From Centroberyx gerrardi (taxonomy: Eukaryota; Chordata; Actinopteri; Beryciformes; Berycidae): a DNA stretch of 64,000 bases. Below the pieces are notes generated by a model. It searched no databases. It was not told the DNA's origin and saw only the letters and a program-made list of their open reading frames with translations. The DNA lies in the NCBI RefSeq assembly GCF_048128805.1, contig NC_135999.1:19277190-19341189 (forward strand). The letters run 5' to 3'. Below, piece after piece: positions 45,401-58,307 of the stretch. The number at the start of each line of letters is the position of its first letter. Position 1 is the first letter of the stretch. The position numbers and the translations under genes are program-made.

Positions 45401-47772
45401 TCCACCCTTCATCCATGTGTACCAAGTCCCACCTGGTCCAGTTTCCTCTTCAGGGTGGCAACCTCTTTGGGGTTGGAGAAGGTGATGTCCAGGCCGGGAG
45501 AGATGGCATAGACGAACTCAACGTCATGCTGTTTAGCTGCTGATATCAGGGCCATCAGTTGTTCTGGACAAAGAATGAGGGACGAGAAAACAAATCTTAT
45601 GAAAATATAGTCTCATTAACAGTAAGATCTAATCCATCAGACAACAAGGTAAATCATACACAAGTTCACGATTTGATTCGATTTGATTTGATTTGATGAG
45701 CATGACCAACGCTCGCCAATCAACAGTTCCCGACCTAAATGGACATCTGTGGGAGATTCTTAAGTGGTGTTTGTAATCACCAAAATGGTTGTAACACCTC
45801 AAAAAAATTCAATCATGTGGTGTTGCAACCATTTTGGTGATTAGAGACTTGTCGTATTTGTTGAAAAGTTTATTTTGTCATGTACAAGAAATATGCAGTT
45901 TTTAATGGTCTAAAGATAAAACTGCAAATTATCACTGATCTTCAATCTAGAACTTTAATGATAAGACAGAGCCAAACAACAGGGAGAGGCTCCTATCGAA
46001 GCAACTAAACAACTAAACTAAGTTGATAATGACTCAGAATGTGGCTTTGGTGTGACCCTGATAGAGAAAGGGAAAAGATGAACATATCTACAGTTTAACA
46101 ATCCCTTTCAAAAGTTCACGTATCTCTCCTCTCTTTGTTCAATTTTTTTTTTTTGGGCTTATTTTGTTATTGTAATTTTTTTTTTTTTTATTTTTTTTTT
46201 AACCTTTATTTATTCAGGGGAGTTTCACTGAGAGCAATGCTCTCTTTTTCAGGAACGCCCTGATCACATTCACACCTGGAAGCTGATCAGTACTACACAG
46301 TCTAATCTGCTGGCCACTGAGCAGCTCCACTGGAGCGGTTGGGGTTAAGGGCCTTGCTCAAGGGCACCTCAGTGGTGGTAATGAGGGAGGGGCAAGCGCT
46401 GCTTTTCACTTTCCCCACCCAGATTTATCCTGCCGGTCCGGGGGATTGAACCGACGACCTTACGGTCACAAGCTCACTTCTCTAACCTTTAGGCCACCAC
46501 TGCCCTATTCGACACAGTTGTAAACGAGTGTCCGGACCTCAACGTGTTCTCTGAGATTTAAATAAAGGTTATATTCTTAAAGTTTGTTAATTTATGAAGG
46601 AAACCTGAACAAGAATCCTGAATTAGACAGAAGAATATAAATACATAAATATACTACAGTAAGAGAGCGAACAGCTGGTGAGACAGCGACCATGGGCAAA
46701 CAGCAACTGTTTTATACCATTTGAGCAACACTGAAAGGAAACTTGCACCAAATCAAAAATAAAAAACCCCAACTATTTTATGTTTTAGACACTTTCTTAA
46801 TGTGGGAAGAGGCCGCCTGCAGCCTGCTGATGTGAGACTCACCTGCCTCCTCAGCACAGTACAGGTCTCTCCAGTACATCCTGTGCTTGTAGTCATCCTT
46901 GGGGGCGTACAGGTATGTGCTCAAGCCCCACTTCTGTTCCCTATGAAATTCAATACCAGCAATTAACAATCACACCAAATTATTTATCATAACAATTGTT
47001 CGTGAGGAGATCATGTAACTTCAATGCTTTTGAGAGACATATCCTCTAATACAGTGCTGAAAAGTTGGAAGGGAAACTAAGAGTGTAACATATACGATCA
47101 GGAGACCTTGAATCACTGTAAATAACACTTTTTTTTTTTTTTGTGCTTCCACACTCCAATCCTGTCTTTTCCTGGACTGAAATAAAAGGTTTGTATATTA
47201 TGAACTCCAGTCAAGAACAATAACCGATAACAGAAAGCAAAATACATTTTCAGAATAGACCCTTCTCAGGAGAGGCCCTAGTTTCATGTAACTAGATAAA
47301 AGTGAAATGAAATGTATTCCTGATTTATTCATAGGCCTATGGGAGCAGGCTAATAACGCTGGAGGCCTGTTACCTTTTGAACAGTTCTGTTCTTTGCTCC
47401 ATAGTCCATGGTCGCCCATAAAAACCTGCAGCAAGCAAAGGTCGAGTTATAAACCAAATGATGTCACCAGGAGCAGTGATCAACACATGATAAATATCAA
47501 AACTGCATTTCACCAACACAATAAGACATTAAAAAAAACAACTGGTATTATTCATGCACTATAGATTCAGTCCTAATGTAGTCGTTTGCATCCTCTAGCC
47601 TGGTTCAAGGGAAGGGAACTCTAGCTATCTAGGCCACAGCAACCCAAAACCCCCGATCCTATCAGGGGTCACCGGTCCCAAACCGGGACAGTCACTCACC
47701 TTCCACGACTCCGCTGATGAACCGCTTCGACCCAGGTTGGGATCCCCGCTTTGCACCGGCCGGGTTCGACAT
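39404..47772 (-). CDS. oga: Protein O-GlcNAcase, short paralogue, 17 exons, 697 aa
   Basis: Exons in gene order: 47772-47700, 47425-47374, 46940-46843, 45563-45433, 45000-44829, 44248-44150, 44020-43881, 43779-43635, 43074-42976, 42527-42265, 42160-41986, 41560-41475, 40959-40867, 40767-40679, 40578-40458, 39831-39711, 39540-39404. Together they give 2094 bases, in phase. The enzyme removes O-linked GlcNAc from nuclear and cytosolic proteins. The GH84 domain is complete: [40 protein letters not shown], and the catalytic pair in SLLFDDIE (Asp132/Asp133), then [13 protein letters not shown]. The stalk helices ([25 protein letters not shown]) and the C-terminal acetyltransferase-like fold ([36 protein letters not shown]) follow. 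Human OGA has 916 residues; here the acidic disordered linker is reduced to a few tens of residues, and a segment between AKIQ and RVVSDPDF is absent. Catalysis should be retained. Confidence 0.94.
39865..40374. mobile_element. MITE (hAT-like) in oga intron 15
   Basis: The left end 'gggtggaagtaacgaattacagatttactc' and the reverse complement of the right end 'agtggtggaaagagtactagaatgtcc' are the familiar ends of a fish non-autonomous element (GTGGAAAGTA...). The inside has 'tttacttaagtggatttttacaccagtactttttc'. It fills most of the 626 bp intron. Confidence 0.65.
40987..41262. repeat. hAT-type MITE relic in oga intron 12
   Basis: The left end CAGGGCTGAAAGATATTG with following 'aatctaattgtgattat', and a right end ATTGTTCAGCTCTACT, resemble the fish CAGGGCTGAA... 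inverted ends. The same AT-rich interior words recur near 44695-44775. Confidence 0.5.
42611..42872. mobile_element. hAT-type MITE in oga intron 9
   Basis: Left TAGGGCTGGGCAATAATTCA and the reverse complement of right TAAGGCTGGGCGATGCAAAA are inverted ends. The interior is rich in 'atgatatgatgatattgtgatat'. No coding content. Confidence 0.65.
45700..45845. mobile_element. Tc1/mariner fragment and 25 bp hairpin in oga intron 3
   Basis: Frame 45727-45762 reads [12 protein letters not shown], a decayed form of the Tc1 transposase D-E motif region (PDLNPIEHLWxxL). Directly after it, 45774-45798 (TAATCACCAAAATGGTTGTA...) is repeated inverted at 45819-45843 with one mismatch and a 20-base loop. 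This is probably a fragment of a dead element. Confidence 0.6.
46190..46506 (-). mobile_element. tRNA-derived SINE in oga intron 3
   Basis: Read on the minus strand it starts GGGCAGTGGTGGCCTAAAGG, with an A-box-like start, then the B box in GTCGTCGGTTCAATCCCCC. It continues through a fish SINE body ('ccttgagcaaggcccttaac' on the minus strand), and ends in 'cctgaataaataaaggtt' and a long A tract (T tracts at 46143-46200 on the plus strand). Confidence 0.8.
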
Positions 47773-49639
47773 GGTTTGAACTGAGTTTTCTCTCCTTTCT
47801 AAATCTCTACTTTCAGTTTATTGCTCGGACAGCAGCTCCAGTGCTGACGGCGCGCTATTATCAGTCATGGCTAGTTGGCATGACAGCCTTTATTTGATTT
47901 GACTTTTATTGCACAGTCTCCGTCCTCTTTACACCTGCGCAGACCGGGCAGTTTGAAGCACAAGAGCGTTGCGTAACACAAACATGATAGTCCAATGTTG
48001 TAAATACTTTCAACGAATAAGAAAGATTAATGTTATTTTAGTGAGTGAAGTTCATGCCCACATAACCACACGCATGTTGACTGTGCGTGTCGGACTACCG
48101 GGTTAGCGTCTTAAAGGAGCCGCCGCTACTTAATGTACCAGAGACTTTTAATGTGTAGCCTAACCATTCATACATATTGTGGCCTGGAATACCGTTTGTA
48201 GGTTCAAAATAAATAAATATTTATGTGGTGTCCATTTATCGAGACTAGATTATCATACTCTGTTGGATATCATCAATTAGTGCTGTTCAGTTCATTCCAG
48301 GGATCATTTTGTAATGAAGTTTTGCAAGTTACTTCCTTACTTTCCCTAAGCCTGTCTCCACTCTAGACCTTCTTCAGTTATCCTAGATTTCCCAGAATGA
48401 CTTCAGACAACCTCCAAAAAAGGGGAATGAACCAAATCTATGGAGTGAACAGCATTCAGCTGTAGGTGGAGACAGCAGGAGTAACAGTTATAACATGAGC
48501 AAGAGGTTTTCCAGGAGAAAAGGAGAGATAATTCCGCTTTGTGGCTGCATTGCATTCTGGTCTATTGAGGCTAGTCAGTGGAGAAATTGGTCTCTCTTCC
48601 CCTTCTACCATAGACTTCTCCCTGCATGACTGTTGAACATCGGTGCAAAATGTTGAGTGTAGAAAGAAGCCCTTGCTCTTTGATTCTGAGACCGACATCA
48701 AAACCTGATGTTGATTTAATTTTTTCTGCTATCAAACTCCATTGTAGCTGCGCAGGAAATATCTTGATGTGATGTCACAGATTATGATGATGCTTCCAAC
48801 TGAACATTTGCAGTTTGTCGAGTGTAAAAATCAATAATTAAAGATTTAAAAAGCACAGGATCCTTATCCCCAGGCTGCATGTACAGTAGGTGTTAGTAAA
48901 TAATAAGACACAAAAGGCCTAGGTACAAGCAGGATATGTTACAGGCTTCACCTCACTCATTACCTGTAGTCCTGAGTGAAGTCCATAAACTAGTAGCAGG
49001 AGTGGAGGAAGATTAATCTCTGTACATTTGAGTCAAGGCCAGTCCTTATCTGCTCATGTAGAGCTGGGAAGCAACTGAATGCAGATATTTGAGTAAAACT
49101 TATCAATATGGAGGGGGAATTAGGAGAAACCTTTTTCCCCAGTCCTCACAGCTGACCAACTAGTCTGTGTGGTCTGAGTATTCAGGTCATAAAAAAACAA
49201 ACAAAAAAAACACATTTCACATCAACAACCAAACCAAATCTGCTTACTGCGCTTTGGATCCAACTTTGCAAACTCCATACCAAATGAACACAAGTTGACA
49301 GCTGATCAGGAAACGCAATACATTGCTTTTATTTCTTATATACAAATATGCAAAACTTAAGTGTTATGGAATGCAAACAAAAACAGTATCAGGCTCCATT
49401 ATTATAATCAAAGTTTTCCAATTAATTGTTACATCTTTGTACACATTAACTGTACACATCAAAAACTCATGCATGCTTTTTTTAGAGTCAAAAAATGAAT
49501 TCAAAGTAAGATTGCTAATATACAAAGTTTGCTACAAAAGTAAGAGCATGGAGCTCTGAGGTTCCCATGAAAGACTTTCTTCATCTTTCCCATGCCTGAC
49601 CCACTACTGTGGCTTTTCTTTTCCTCCTACAAGGTTCTG
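47773..49639. other. oga upstream region and pprc1 3' UTR
   Basis: No gene is visible. The 200 bases above the oga ATG are moderately GC-rich with CpGs (47780-47870). A pprc1 poly(A) signal candidate (AATAAA, minus) is at 49328-49333. Nothing else recognisable was found between about 48000 and 49300. Confidence 0.5.
49328..49333 (-). terminator. Poly(A) signal AATAAA, pprc1
   Basis: TTTATT on the plus strand, about 310 bases after the pprc1 stop codon. Confidence 0.5.
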
Positions 49640-52600
49640 CTACCTCTTCAGTCCTTTCTGGGCTTGCTTCAGTAATGAATCAAAGTCCAGGTCTTCAAAC
49701 CTGCTCTTGGTAGGAGCCGGGTCCACATCTCTATTCGAGTCTGAGGAGTAGATGGAAAGTTAGATTCACTGTAATGTTCAACATATCCAGTCACAGTCTC
49801 GTTTCCACTCACCGAGCACTTTATTAGGAACACCATACTAATACTGGGTAGGTATCAGCTTTCAGCTCAGTGTCAACCGGCTACCAAAGTGACATCTGCC
49901 TCAAGGTTGGACGTGTTGCATTCTGAGATGCTTTTCTGCTCACCACAGTTGTAAAGAGGTTATCTGAGTTACTGTCGCCTTTCTGTCAGCTCCAACCAGT
50001 CGGGCCATTCTCCTCTGACCTCTCTCATCAACAAGGCGTTTCCGTCTGCAGAACTACCGCTCACTGGATGTTTTTTGTTTTTCGCACCATTCTGTGTAAA
50101 CTCTAGAGACTGTTGAGCGTGAAAATCCCAGGAGATCAGCAGTTTCAGAAATACTCAAACCAGCCCGTTTGGCACCAACAACCACACCACGGTCAAAGTC
50201 ACTGAGATCACATTTTTTCCCCATTCTGATGCTTGATGTGAACATTAACTGAAGCTGCTGACCTGTATCTGCATGATCTTATGCATATCACTGCTGCCAC
50301 ATGATTGGCTGATTGGATAATTGCATGAATAAGCAGGTGTACAGGTGTTCCTAATAAAGCGCTCGGTGAGTGCAAGTGGCACAATGGAAAGTCCGGTGTG
50401 ATGTTGATTCAACCAGTTTATTCACATTTCAGGAATTAAATCATTATGGTTTCTGCCTCCAATGCGGCTTACAAAAGTAATGGTGACTGTGCTTCAATGT
50501 TCATTGAGTGAAAGCTTGCCTTCACTATAGAAATGCAATTTTTTCCTTGTTTTAGACTCTCACCTAGATCAGCGTAGTTCGACTTGCAGAACTGTCGCCT
50601 CCCACCAAAGCAGATGTCAAACGGCAGCTCATCAGGCCTCCGCACTTTGTTGCCGTTCTCAATGGCTGCAAATGCGTCGTCCATGTTGTAAAATGTGACA
50701 AAGCCGTAGTTGTCGCTATGGGAACCAAAGGTGCATGATTTGAATAGTGATAAATGAATTAATTGTGATGCCAAAAAATAAAATAAATAATACACTGTAA
50801 GCATCCTAGTGTTAGCATCCTCACTTCATCCATAACAGTCTGGTACAGCAGTTTGGACACTCACTCCCGGAATAAATTACAGCGCATTGTCAACAAATCA
50901 TCCAAAATCATTGGCATCCCCCTCCAATCAATCGAATCACTTCATCACAAACGGACAGTGAAAAGGGCAAGAAAAATAATTTCTGACCCCACTCACCCAG
51001 CACACCATGTTTTCCAGCTGTTGCCCTCTGGGAGGCACTACAGTTCTCTGCTCACCAAAACAACCCCTTTTAAAAACAGTTTCTTTCCAACTGCCCTACG
51101 AACTCTGAACTCCCTCTGACAAATTCCATTAGTGTCTATGCTGTTATGGCCATGAAACGTTATGCAATACATGTTATGTTTACTGTACTGTGATGTGGGT
51201 CTTGTACTGTATATTGTATTGATTGTATGATGTACTGATGTTCTTATGTTTCTATGTTGGAACCTGCTTAATGTATTGAAAACAAATTCCACCAGCCTGG
51301 CTGTGTGGTCATTAAATAAATAATCTAATCTAATCTAAAACCAAGAAAACATTTTTACTCCTGCATGCTTACCCTCTGTCTCGGAAGTGAAGGGAGACAC
51401 ATTCTACCTCTCCGAACAGAGAGAAGCGATCTCTCAGATCGTCGTGTGTCATAGACCGGCGGATGCGGCCCACATACACCACCCTGCGCTCATCCTGGTA
51501 AGAGAACATTTTTGTCAAGATTATTATCATTACTCATTAATGGATAACTAAAAAAAAAAAGCACAAACACATCAGCTGACAAGCCAATAATCTTAAACTC
51601 ACTATGGCTCTCAGTTTTTGAATCCTCATCTCATGCCGTCTCTTGCGCCGCCTGGACTCTCGACTGCTGTTGCGATGACAGGTTGGGCTGAGAAAAGGAG
51701 GTAGATTGAGATTACACATTTAGACTCGGTGAAATTTACATTTAAGCAGGGCTGGGTACCGATGGTCTGTGCTTTTTTGGTACAGTCCGAATCACTTCAG
51801 TGCTACAGACTACCAAGAAATGTTAAAGCCAATCTAGGTATCAAAAAGGTACCATTTTGGTACCAGTGTCAAATTCAAGGTACCTGCACTGAACATTTTC
51901 AGAAGATACCCAGCCCTTCACTTAAATTCCCCTTTTCCATATCCAGAGGTGTACGTGAACAATCACCCACTGACCTGCAAACATCTCTCCGCCGCCTCCG
52001 TCGGACCCGAGGAGATGGTGATCGGGACCGGGACCTGGATTGGGACCAAGATGTGGATCTTGACCTGCTAGATCGTGATCTGGAGTAAGACAACCTGTAC
52101 CGCCGGGGTGGGGAGCGAGAAATGGAGCGAGAGGGGGACGATGAGCAGGAACTGCTTTCCGAACTGTTGCGATGGAGCCTGCAAGACAGACAGATTGAGA
52201 ATTGAGGCTGATGCAGAAACAAGACATGGAAAGACTAAAAACGGAACAGGAACAGAAGATGAATACCTCTTTCTTTGTGGAGAGCAAGACGAGGAACTGG
52301 ATGAGGAACATGAAGATGAGGAGGGAGAGCTGGAGCTTGAATCAGAACGAGGGGACGTTCTCCGATATCTCCTGGTCACCCTCTTCTCCCTCCCTCTGCC
52401 AGGAGGGCTGGGGGGAGGAGTCGGGGGACTGCATGGCTTTGTTCTATCTTCCTTTGCATCACCTGCAAGACCACACTCATGCTCTGGCATGGCACCGTCT
52501 GAAAAAGGCAGGGCAAGGTCTGTCTCTGGTCTAGTGCTTTGGTCCTCGGAGAGACGCTGCCGCACACACTTCTCAGAGTTATTAACGGGCCTGAAAGCGG

Positions 52601-55600
52601 TGTTAACCTCACAGGTTGTGGTGCGTTTTTTGCATTCAGAAGTGGTACTTGAGTCACGGGTCGTCACCTGCATTTTATGTGTGAGGTTAGAAATATCCAT
52701 AGGGGTAGAAGTCTGAGTTTTGCTACATAGAGTAGCACTTGTAAGTGAACGATTCACAGGTGCACAATAATCATGGTCTGAGAATACAGATAAAAGCATC
52801 TCAGAAGAGGTTTTGGTGGCAGAAGACTTTAAGGGACTAGTGTGTGTCCTCTTGGACGGTAGGGGACGGGGGTCAATTATTTGAATGGCCTTGGATGGGG
52901 GAGTTTTAGGTGTTGCAGGCTGCTTCCTCTGGAGGGCTAAAGAAAACAGCTTCCGCTGCTGGTTGGCAGGGGCGCGATCCTGAGTGCTGAGGATGATATC
53001 AGTGCCGAGAGGCTCTGGTATGTCTACAGACTCCAACATTTGAAGAGGTGGCACAATCCTGAGGGTTTTTGAAGTGCTGGGTGTTTCTGAAGTGCTAAAA
53101 GATTCCTGATTTTGAGTCTCAAGAGGTTCCACTGATGATGGTCTGAGTATCTCTGGTCCTGCAGTTGGAGTAGTGTCAAGGTCCAAGTCTTTGAGCGTTT
53201 GCAAGTTTGGAGACTGAGGTGCATCAACCAGTTCTGCAATACGAACTGGATCCGGTCCTGAACTGCAGAGTGGTTTTTCAATGTTCAAGAGGCAAGCACT
53301 CAGCAACCCAAGCATTTCTGAAAGGAAAAAACAGACCCTGAAGTAATTATTCACAATCATACAAAACCCTTCTATACAACATAGACAACATATTAGTTTC
53401 TCATATGTCCATCAATTTACTAAAAAAAAAAAATCACATGGAAAACCAAATATATTCCTGACCAACTTTACTTGGATCTACAGTACGAGATAGCCTTTTT
53501 GGCTAAAAAGGAAAGAAATTCATGACTTGAATTGGGTGAAAACTCAACACCGACTATAGTAAACCAAAAATTTGGTTTAAAGGAGGATGTCAGTGTTGCC
53601 AGTGTTAGCCTAGTTGCAACAAATTCTTTACTCATCAAATCTATCATCAAATTTATACAACACAATGATTGACATATTAACTGCAATAAATGAAAATATT
53701 TACAAAGCCACATATTTGTGGTCCCCAGATCAACATGAGGGCAGCTGAATGAAAATATTAGCAGCACCAGTGGCGGTAAAGATTTGTCTGGAGTCCTGTC
53801 AATTCGCTCACCCACAGTGCTGCTACTGCAGCTGCTCTCCAGACGTCTGGCCTGATCACATGCTTCAGAAATGGCTTCAGGTGTCGCATCCAGGTCACTC
53901 TCACACTTATTCTCATCTTTGGCTGGAAAAGGAAGGATGAAAAGAGATGCAACAGGTGAGCTTAACTAAACAAAGAAATAGACTGGACCTCAGCCTCCAA
54001 CTGAACAGTACAGTATATTGGTAGTCTGATCACTCACCTTGTGTCTCCTCAAACTGTTCCAGCAGGCTGGTCAGATCAGGGGCTTCGATTCCTGAAACAG
54101 AATAACAGACAGACATGAAAAGAATGCCTCCCTCATTTCGCAATTATCCCTTATTCTCAGTGACATTTACTCAATATATCTGATGAAAAACATCTAGCTC
54201 ATTTAGTGCTTTCATCTAGTCAGATTCCACAGCTATGACTCAACAGCTTACCTGAGTCGCCTGCTGGAGTCGGTACTGTACAGATAAGCTGAGGAGGGGA
54301 TGGTGGTTCCTCAGGGGGAGAAAAACCAAGGGGCAACCCCATCAACGTCTCCTTCACTGGGATGGGAGCGTTTACGGGAGCGGGTGGCTGAGTGGAGTAT
54401 GGCATGGAGGAAGGACACTTGGTTTGTCTCATCAGATCTGGGCTTGGCGACTGAGGAATCTTTGGCAAGAGTTTGGTTTCTTTTGTGGGGCTATGACTGC
54501 GTTGTCGAGGCGGTGGTTTCTTGCACTCTGAAATGGATTCAGCTTGTGTTGTGGTAGGACACGGTGCTGGAGATGTAGAAGGCAGAAGCTCTTCTTTTGA
54601 AGGTTGCTTAGAAAATGTATTCTTGACTTCCTGAAGCAGAGTGGTGCTGTCCGGGTTAGGATCCTGGTTTAGTAACAACACCTTGGACTTTGGCTCTAGA
54701 GAGGATAGTTCTCCGTTAGGATGTTGGGTTGAGAATTTCTTCTGGATCTCTTGCAGGAGTCTGGTGCTCTCAAGGCTGGAATCTCTGTTAAGGAACACCA
54801 CTTTGGGCTCTGGTGAGGAGTGGGCGGTAGATGGCGACGCTGGTTGACTAGTCCTGTCACTAGGTGGCTGGGTAACAGGCAGGGGGAGGAGGACGGGATT
54901 AGGGGGATCACTACTGAGCAACGTTGGTTTCTTTTCTGGACTTTTCCTGTTTTCAGGTGCATTCACAATCGGGGCAGCTGTGAGGCTTGAAAGTGGACTA
55001 GCAGGTGAGATGATTTTGGATTCAGTTCTTGGGCGTTTCAATCCTCCATGACGTACATGATTAGATGGTTTAGTCTCCACTGGGTCAGGCCTGGGCGGTA
55101 GAGAGACACGAGAGGATGAAGTTTTACAACCAGAAGTTTTAGATCCACTGAAATGATCAGTACCAACTCCGGTACCAATTGGATGATCGTGTGTCATCTT
55201 TGGTCCCCATCTGTTATGTCTCTGTCCCTGTAAACCAAGTATGGGAGTCAGCTCTTTGGGGGGCTCAGAGAGGGACGGCCACTTGGTGGTATAGTTCCCC
55301 TGTTTCTCCACCAGGGGCAGTCTCTTTTGGCGCAGCTGTCTGTACTGCTGAAGGCTTAGTGATTTGGCCTTGGTCTCGCCTTGTGGCAGCAGAACAAACG
55401 GAGCCTCGGTTACCTCAGCCTTGTCACTGTTGATTTCTGAAGAGGCTGTTGTTAGGGGCTCAGGTGCTGGGCCAGCTGGAGTTTCAGGTGTTTTTGTGCT
55501 GGTAAGTGGAGCTGAAACATCCATTTCACTTGTCTGCTCAGTTATTCCGCTTACCAGCTTTTGTACATTGGACTCTTTTTCCATAGGTACATCAAAGGAA

Positions 55601-58252
55601 GCCACCTGAACAGGGCCGAAGCTCACCCTTTTCTTCTCCTTGGATGGCTGAGCTCTGGATGAGTCCCGATTCAGCAATACACTCTTCAGTAGTTTGGCGT
55701 CAACTCTTTTTTCATCTCCCTCCTCTTCCTCCTTTGTCTCGTCATCAGATACATCAACATTTATCTCCTCGTCACTGTCCCCAGAGGGCTTCTCATACTT
55801 CCATATCTCTCCCTGAGAGGATAATGTGTGGTCTTTCCTCGGTTTACCCCAAGAGGAGGACATTTTTCTGGGTGTGCTCACCCAGCCCTTCCCCTCCTCC
55901 TCCAAGCGCAGCCTGAGACAGTATGGGTGCATGATATTCACCAGGTTGACTAGAGATGTTGAGGTGAAGACCTCAATTTCAGTCTCTGCTTTTTTAGGTC
56001 CCACTTCAAATGAATTTGTGGAGTGATGTGATTTCTGACTAGGTTGTATGAACTCCAGTGGCAGGCTGTCGCTCTCTCCTTTGCTCCCATCTTCTCCATC
56101 ACTCCTCTCTGTGAATACTACATTCAGAGATCCGAGTCTAGGTCTTCTCAGTCTGTCAGCAATGGATTCTTCCTAAAAAGGGGGAAAAGAAGAATGATTT
56201 AAAATCAGGAGTGTCTAATATTTTTATTCTCACAGACCTTCTTTGTTCCAGTTTGTACTGGTCATTCACCGCTACAAGCCATCGCTGAAACAAGCAAGAG
56301 CCTAGCTACATACTTGGCCTTGAAACAGGACAAATTCAACTACACTTCTCTGTAAAAAGGTGTGCAGCCACTTGTTAGACATACTCTGACTTTGTATGCT
56401 GACCAATACATGTATGCAATAAAGAAGCCATACTCTAAGAGCTGAGCTGAGTCCTGATTCCAGCACAACAGCAGCATCAGGTTTTTTGTTTGCAAGCTAA
56501 CAAAGCTAACTCATTGAAGCTTATCCCACAGACACAAAGGTTGCAGTGCAATGTTTTCGTCAGCCATGTTGAAAAAGGAAGCAACATCACAACTCGGCTA
56601 ATTCCTGTTGCATCTAGAATTCCGATTTCCCTGACTTGATCGTCCGACATGGACAGGTGTTCAAGTTCTTTCTGGTGGGAAAGTCATATACCCGATACTT
56701 ACTGAGGAGGGTGACAGGGAGGAGGACTTGGGGGAATAACACACAGGATCTCTGTCAGGTGCAGCTCCAGCTAGACTCAACAGCCTCCTCAACTGAAACA
56801 AGAAAATCAGACGAGAAAAATTAACAGGCGCAGACGCTACAAGTCGGCCAGGTGGTTGGCTCTCTTTTACCAACACTGGGGGTAACAGACAGCCAACCAC
56901 TTAGTCTGTGTGATCATTTTGAGAAAGCATTTTTTTCCACCCCATTTCCACAAGCAAAATGCTTATTCGCACCGGTTAGTAGATCAGAATTGCCACGTTT
57001 TTTTTTTATACATGCGACTGCATTAACACCACTGCAAACGCTTAGTAAATAAAGCCCCAAGTGTGTACCCACCGGAGAGTTGTCCCTGTGGTCCTGGTGT
57101 GTGAGGAGCTCAGCGTCCGGCAGGGTGTCGAAGGGAGACAGAGTCCCGTCATCGTCCTCCACACTGTCCAGTATCTCAGAAAGGGCTGACAGCAAGGTAG
57201 TCTCGCTCTCGTCTTCCACTCTGCTCTTATCCTGAAAAAGGGGGAGCATATTAGAAACTTACCCACTCACTTACACAATGAATCAAGTTTGTAATTCATC
57301 ATAAAGTGACTTGCCACACAGATATCAAGTTAAAGGATAATTCTGGTGTTTGTCAGTGTGTTTTGATTGCTTTTTGGGTTCGACTGCAAGTTTTGCTTGG
57401 ACCCTTTGGATTGAGCTGCACTCACTGCAAACTGAAAGGCATGTAGCTCTACAGTGAAGTAATTTACATAATTTTGATCAGAATCAATAGGTATGATGGC
57501 ATAAACTAGGACAATAAGGCCCAGGTGGAATTATCCTTTAAGTTTCAGCTAATGTCAGCCTTCTTAACCATCCAGACAACAGATAAAACAGGAGGAAAAG
57601 TCTGCAGAAGTTTAGACACTATCCCTTTGTCTAAAGATGTAATTTGATTGGTTAACAGAGAGTGTATGGTAATCTTATATAAGGGACAAAGTGTGAGAAC
57701 AGGCAAAGACCAAAGACTTTATATTCATAGTATTCCCATGATGTCACATGCATTTCATTGGCTGTTTGTCATTTGATTACAATCACTTGTTCATTTATTA
57801 CAATCACCTGTTAAGTTTCCTACCAAGATGGCTGTGTGGTGATGTAACAGAATACTATCACCAATAACTGAGGAACTCAAATGTTTCCATCTCAAAAAGT
57901 TACTGGCCATTGTGACGGGTGACCCTTACTGATTTATCAACTAAACACAAATTTCATGGGCATTTGGTGCTTTGCAAATGTTACTTCGGACCCTGAAGAG
58001 ATTTGTGAAAAAAGGAGGTGTCTTTTAGCTAATGTACAAATGCCGCAGCCCTGAAATGTGAACCCATTTGTTTCTAAATACACTGCAGACGTTCGGAAGG
58101 GTCGACAGCGGTGAAGAAGAATGATGTGCTGCAATTCTGACCTCTGAAGTAACAGTGGAGTCTTCCAAGATGGCCAGGATGGAGCGGTCCATGACAGACT
58201 GTGCGTCCATCTCCATGCCTTCCACTTCCCCTTTGGTCAGGACCATCTTCCC

Positions 58253-58307
<55 letters not shown>

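Noticed and set aside
46440-46506. tRNA gene
   Set aside because: A/B boxes are present but the body continues into a SINE with a poly(A) end, so it is a SINE head and not a tRNA gene.
52075-52716. 213-codon plus-strand frame over pprc1
   Set aside because: Antisense shadow of the Ser/Arg-rich pprc1 exons; the pprc1 exons there are continuous and conserved.
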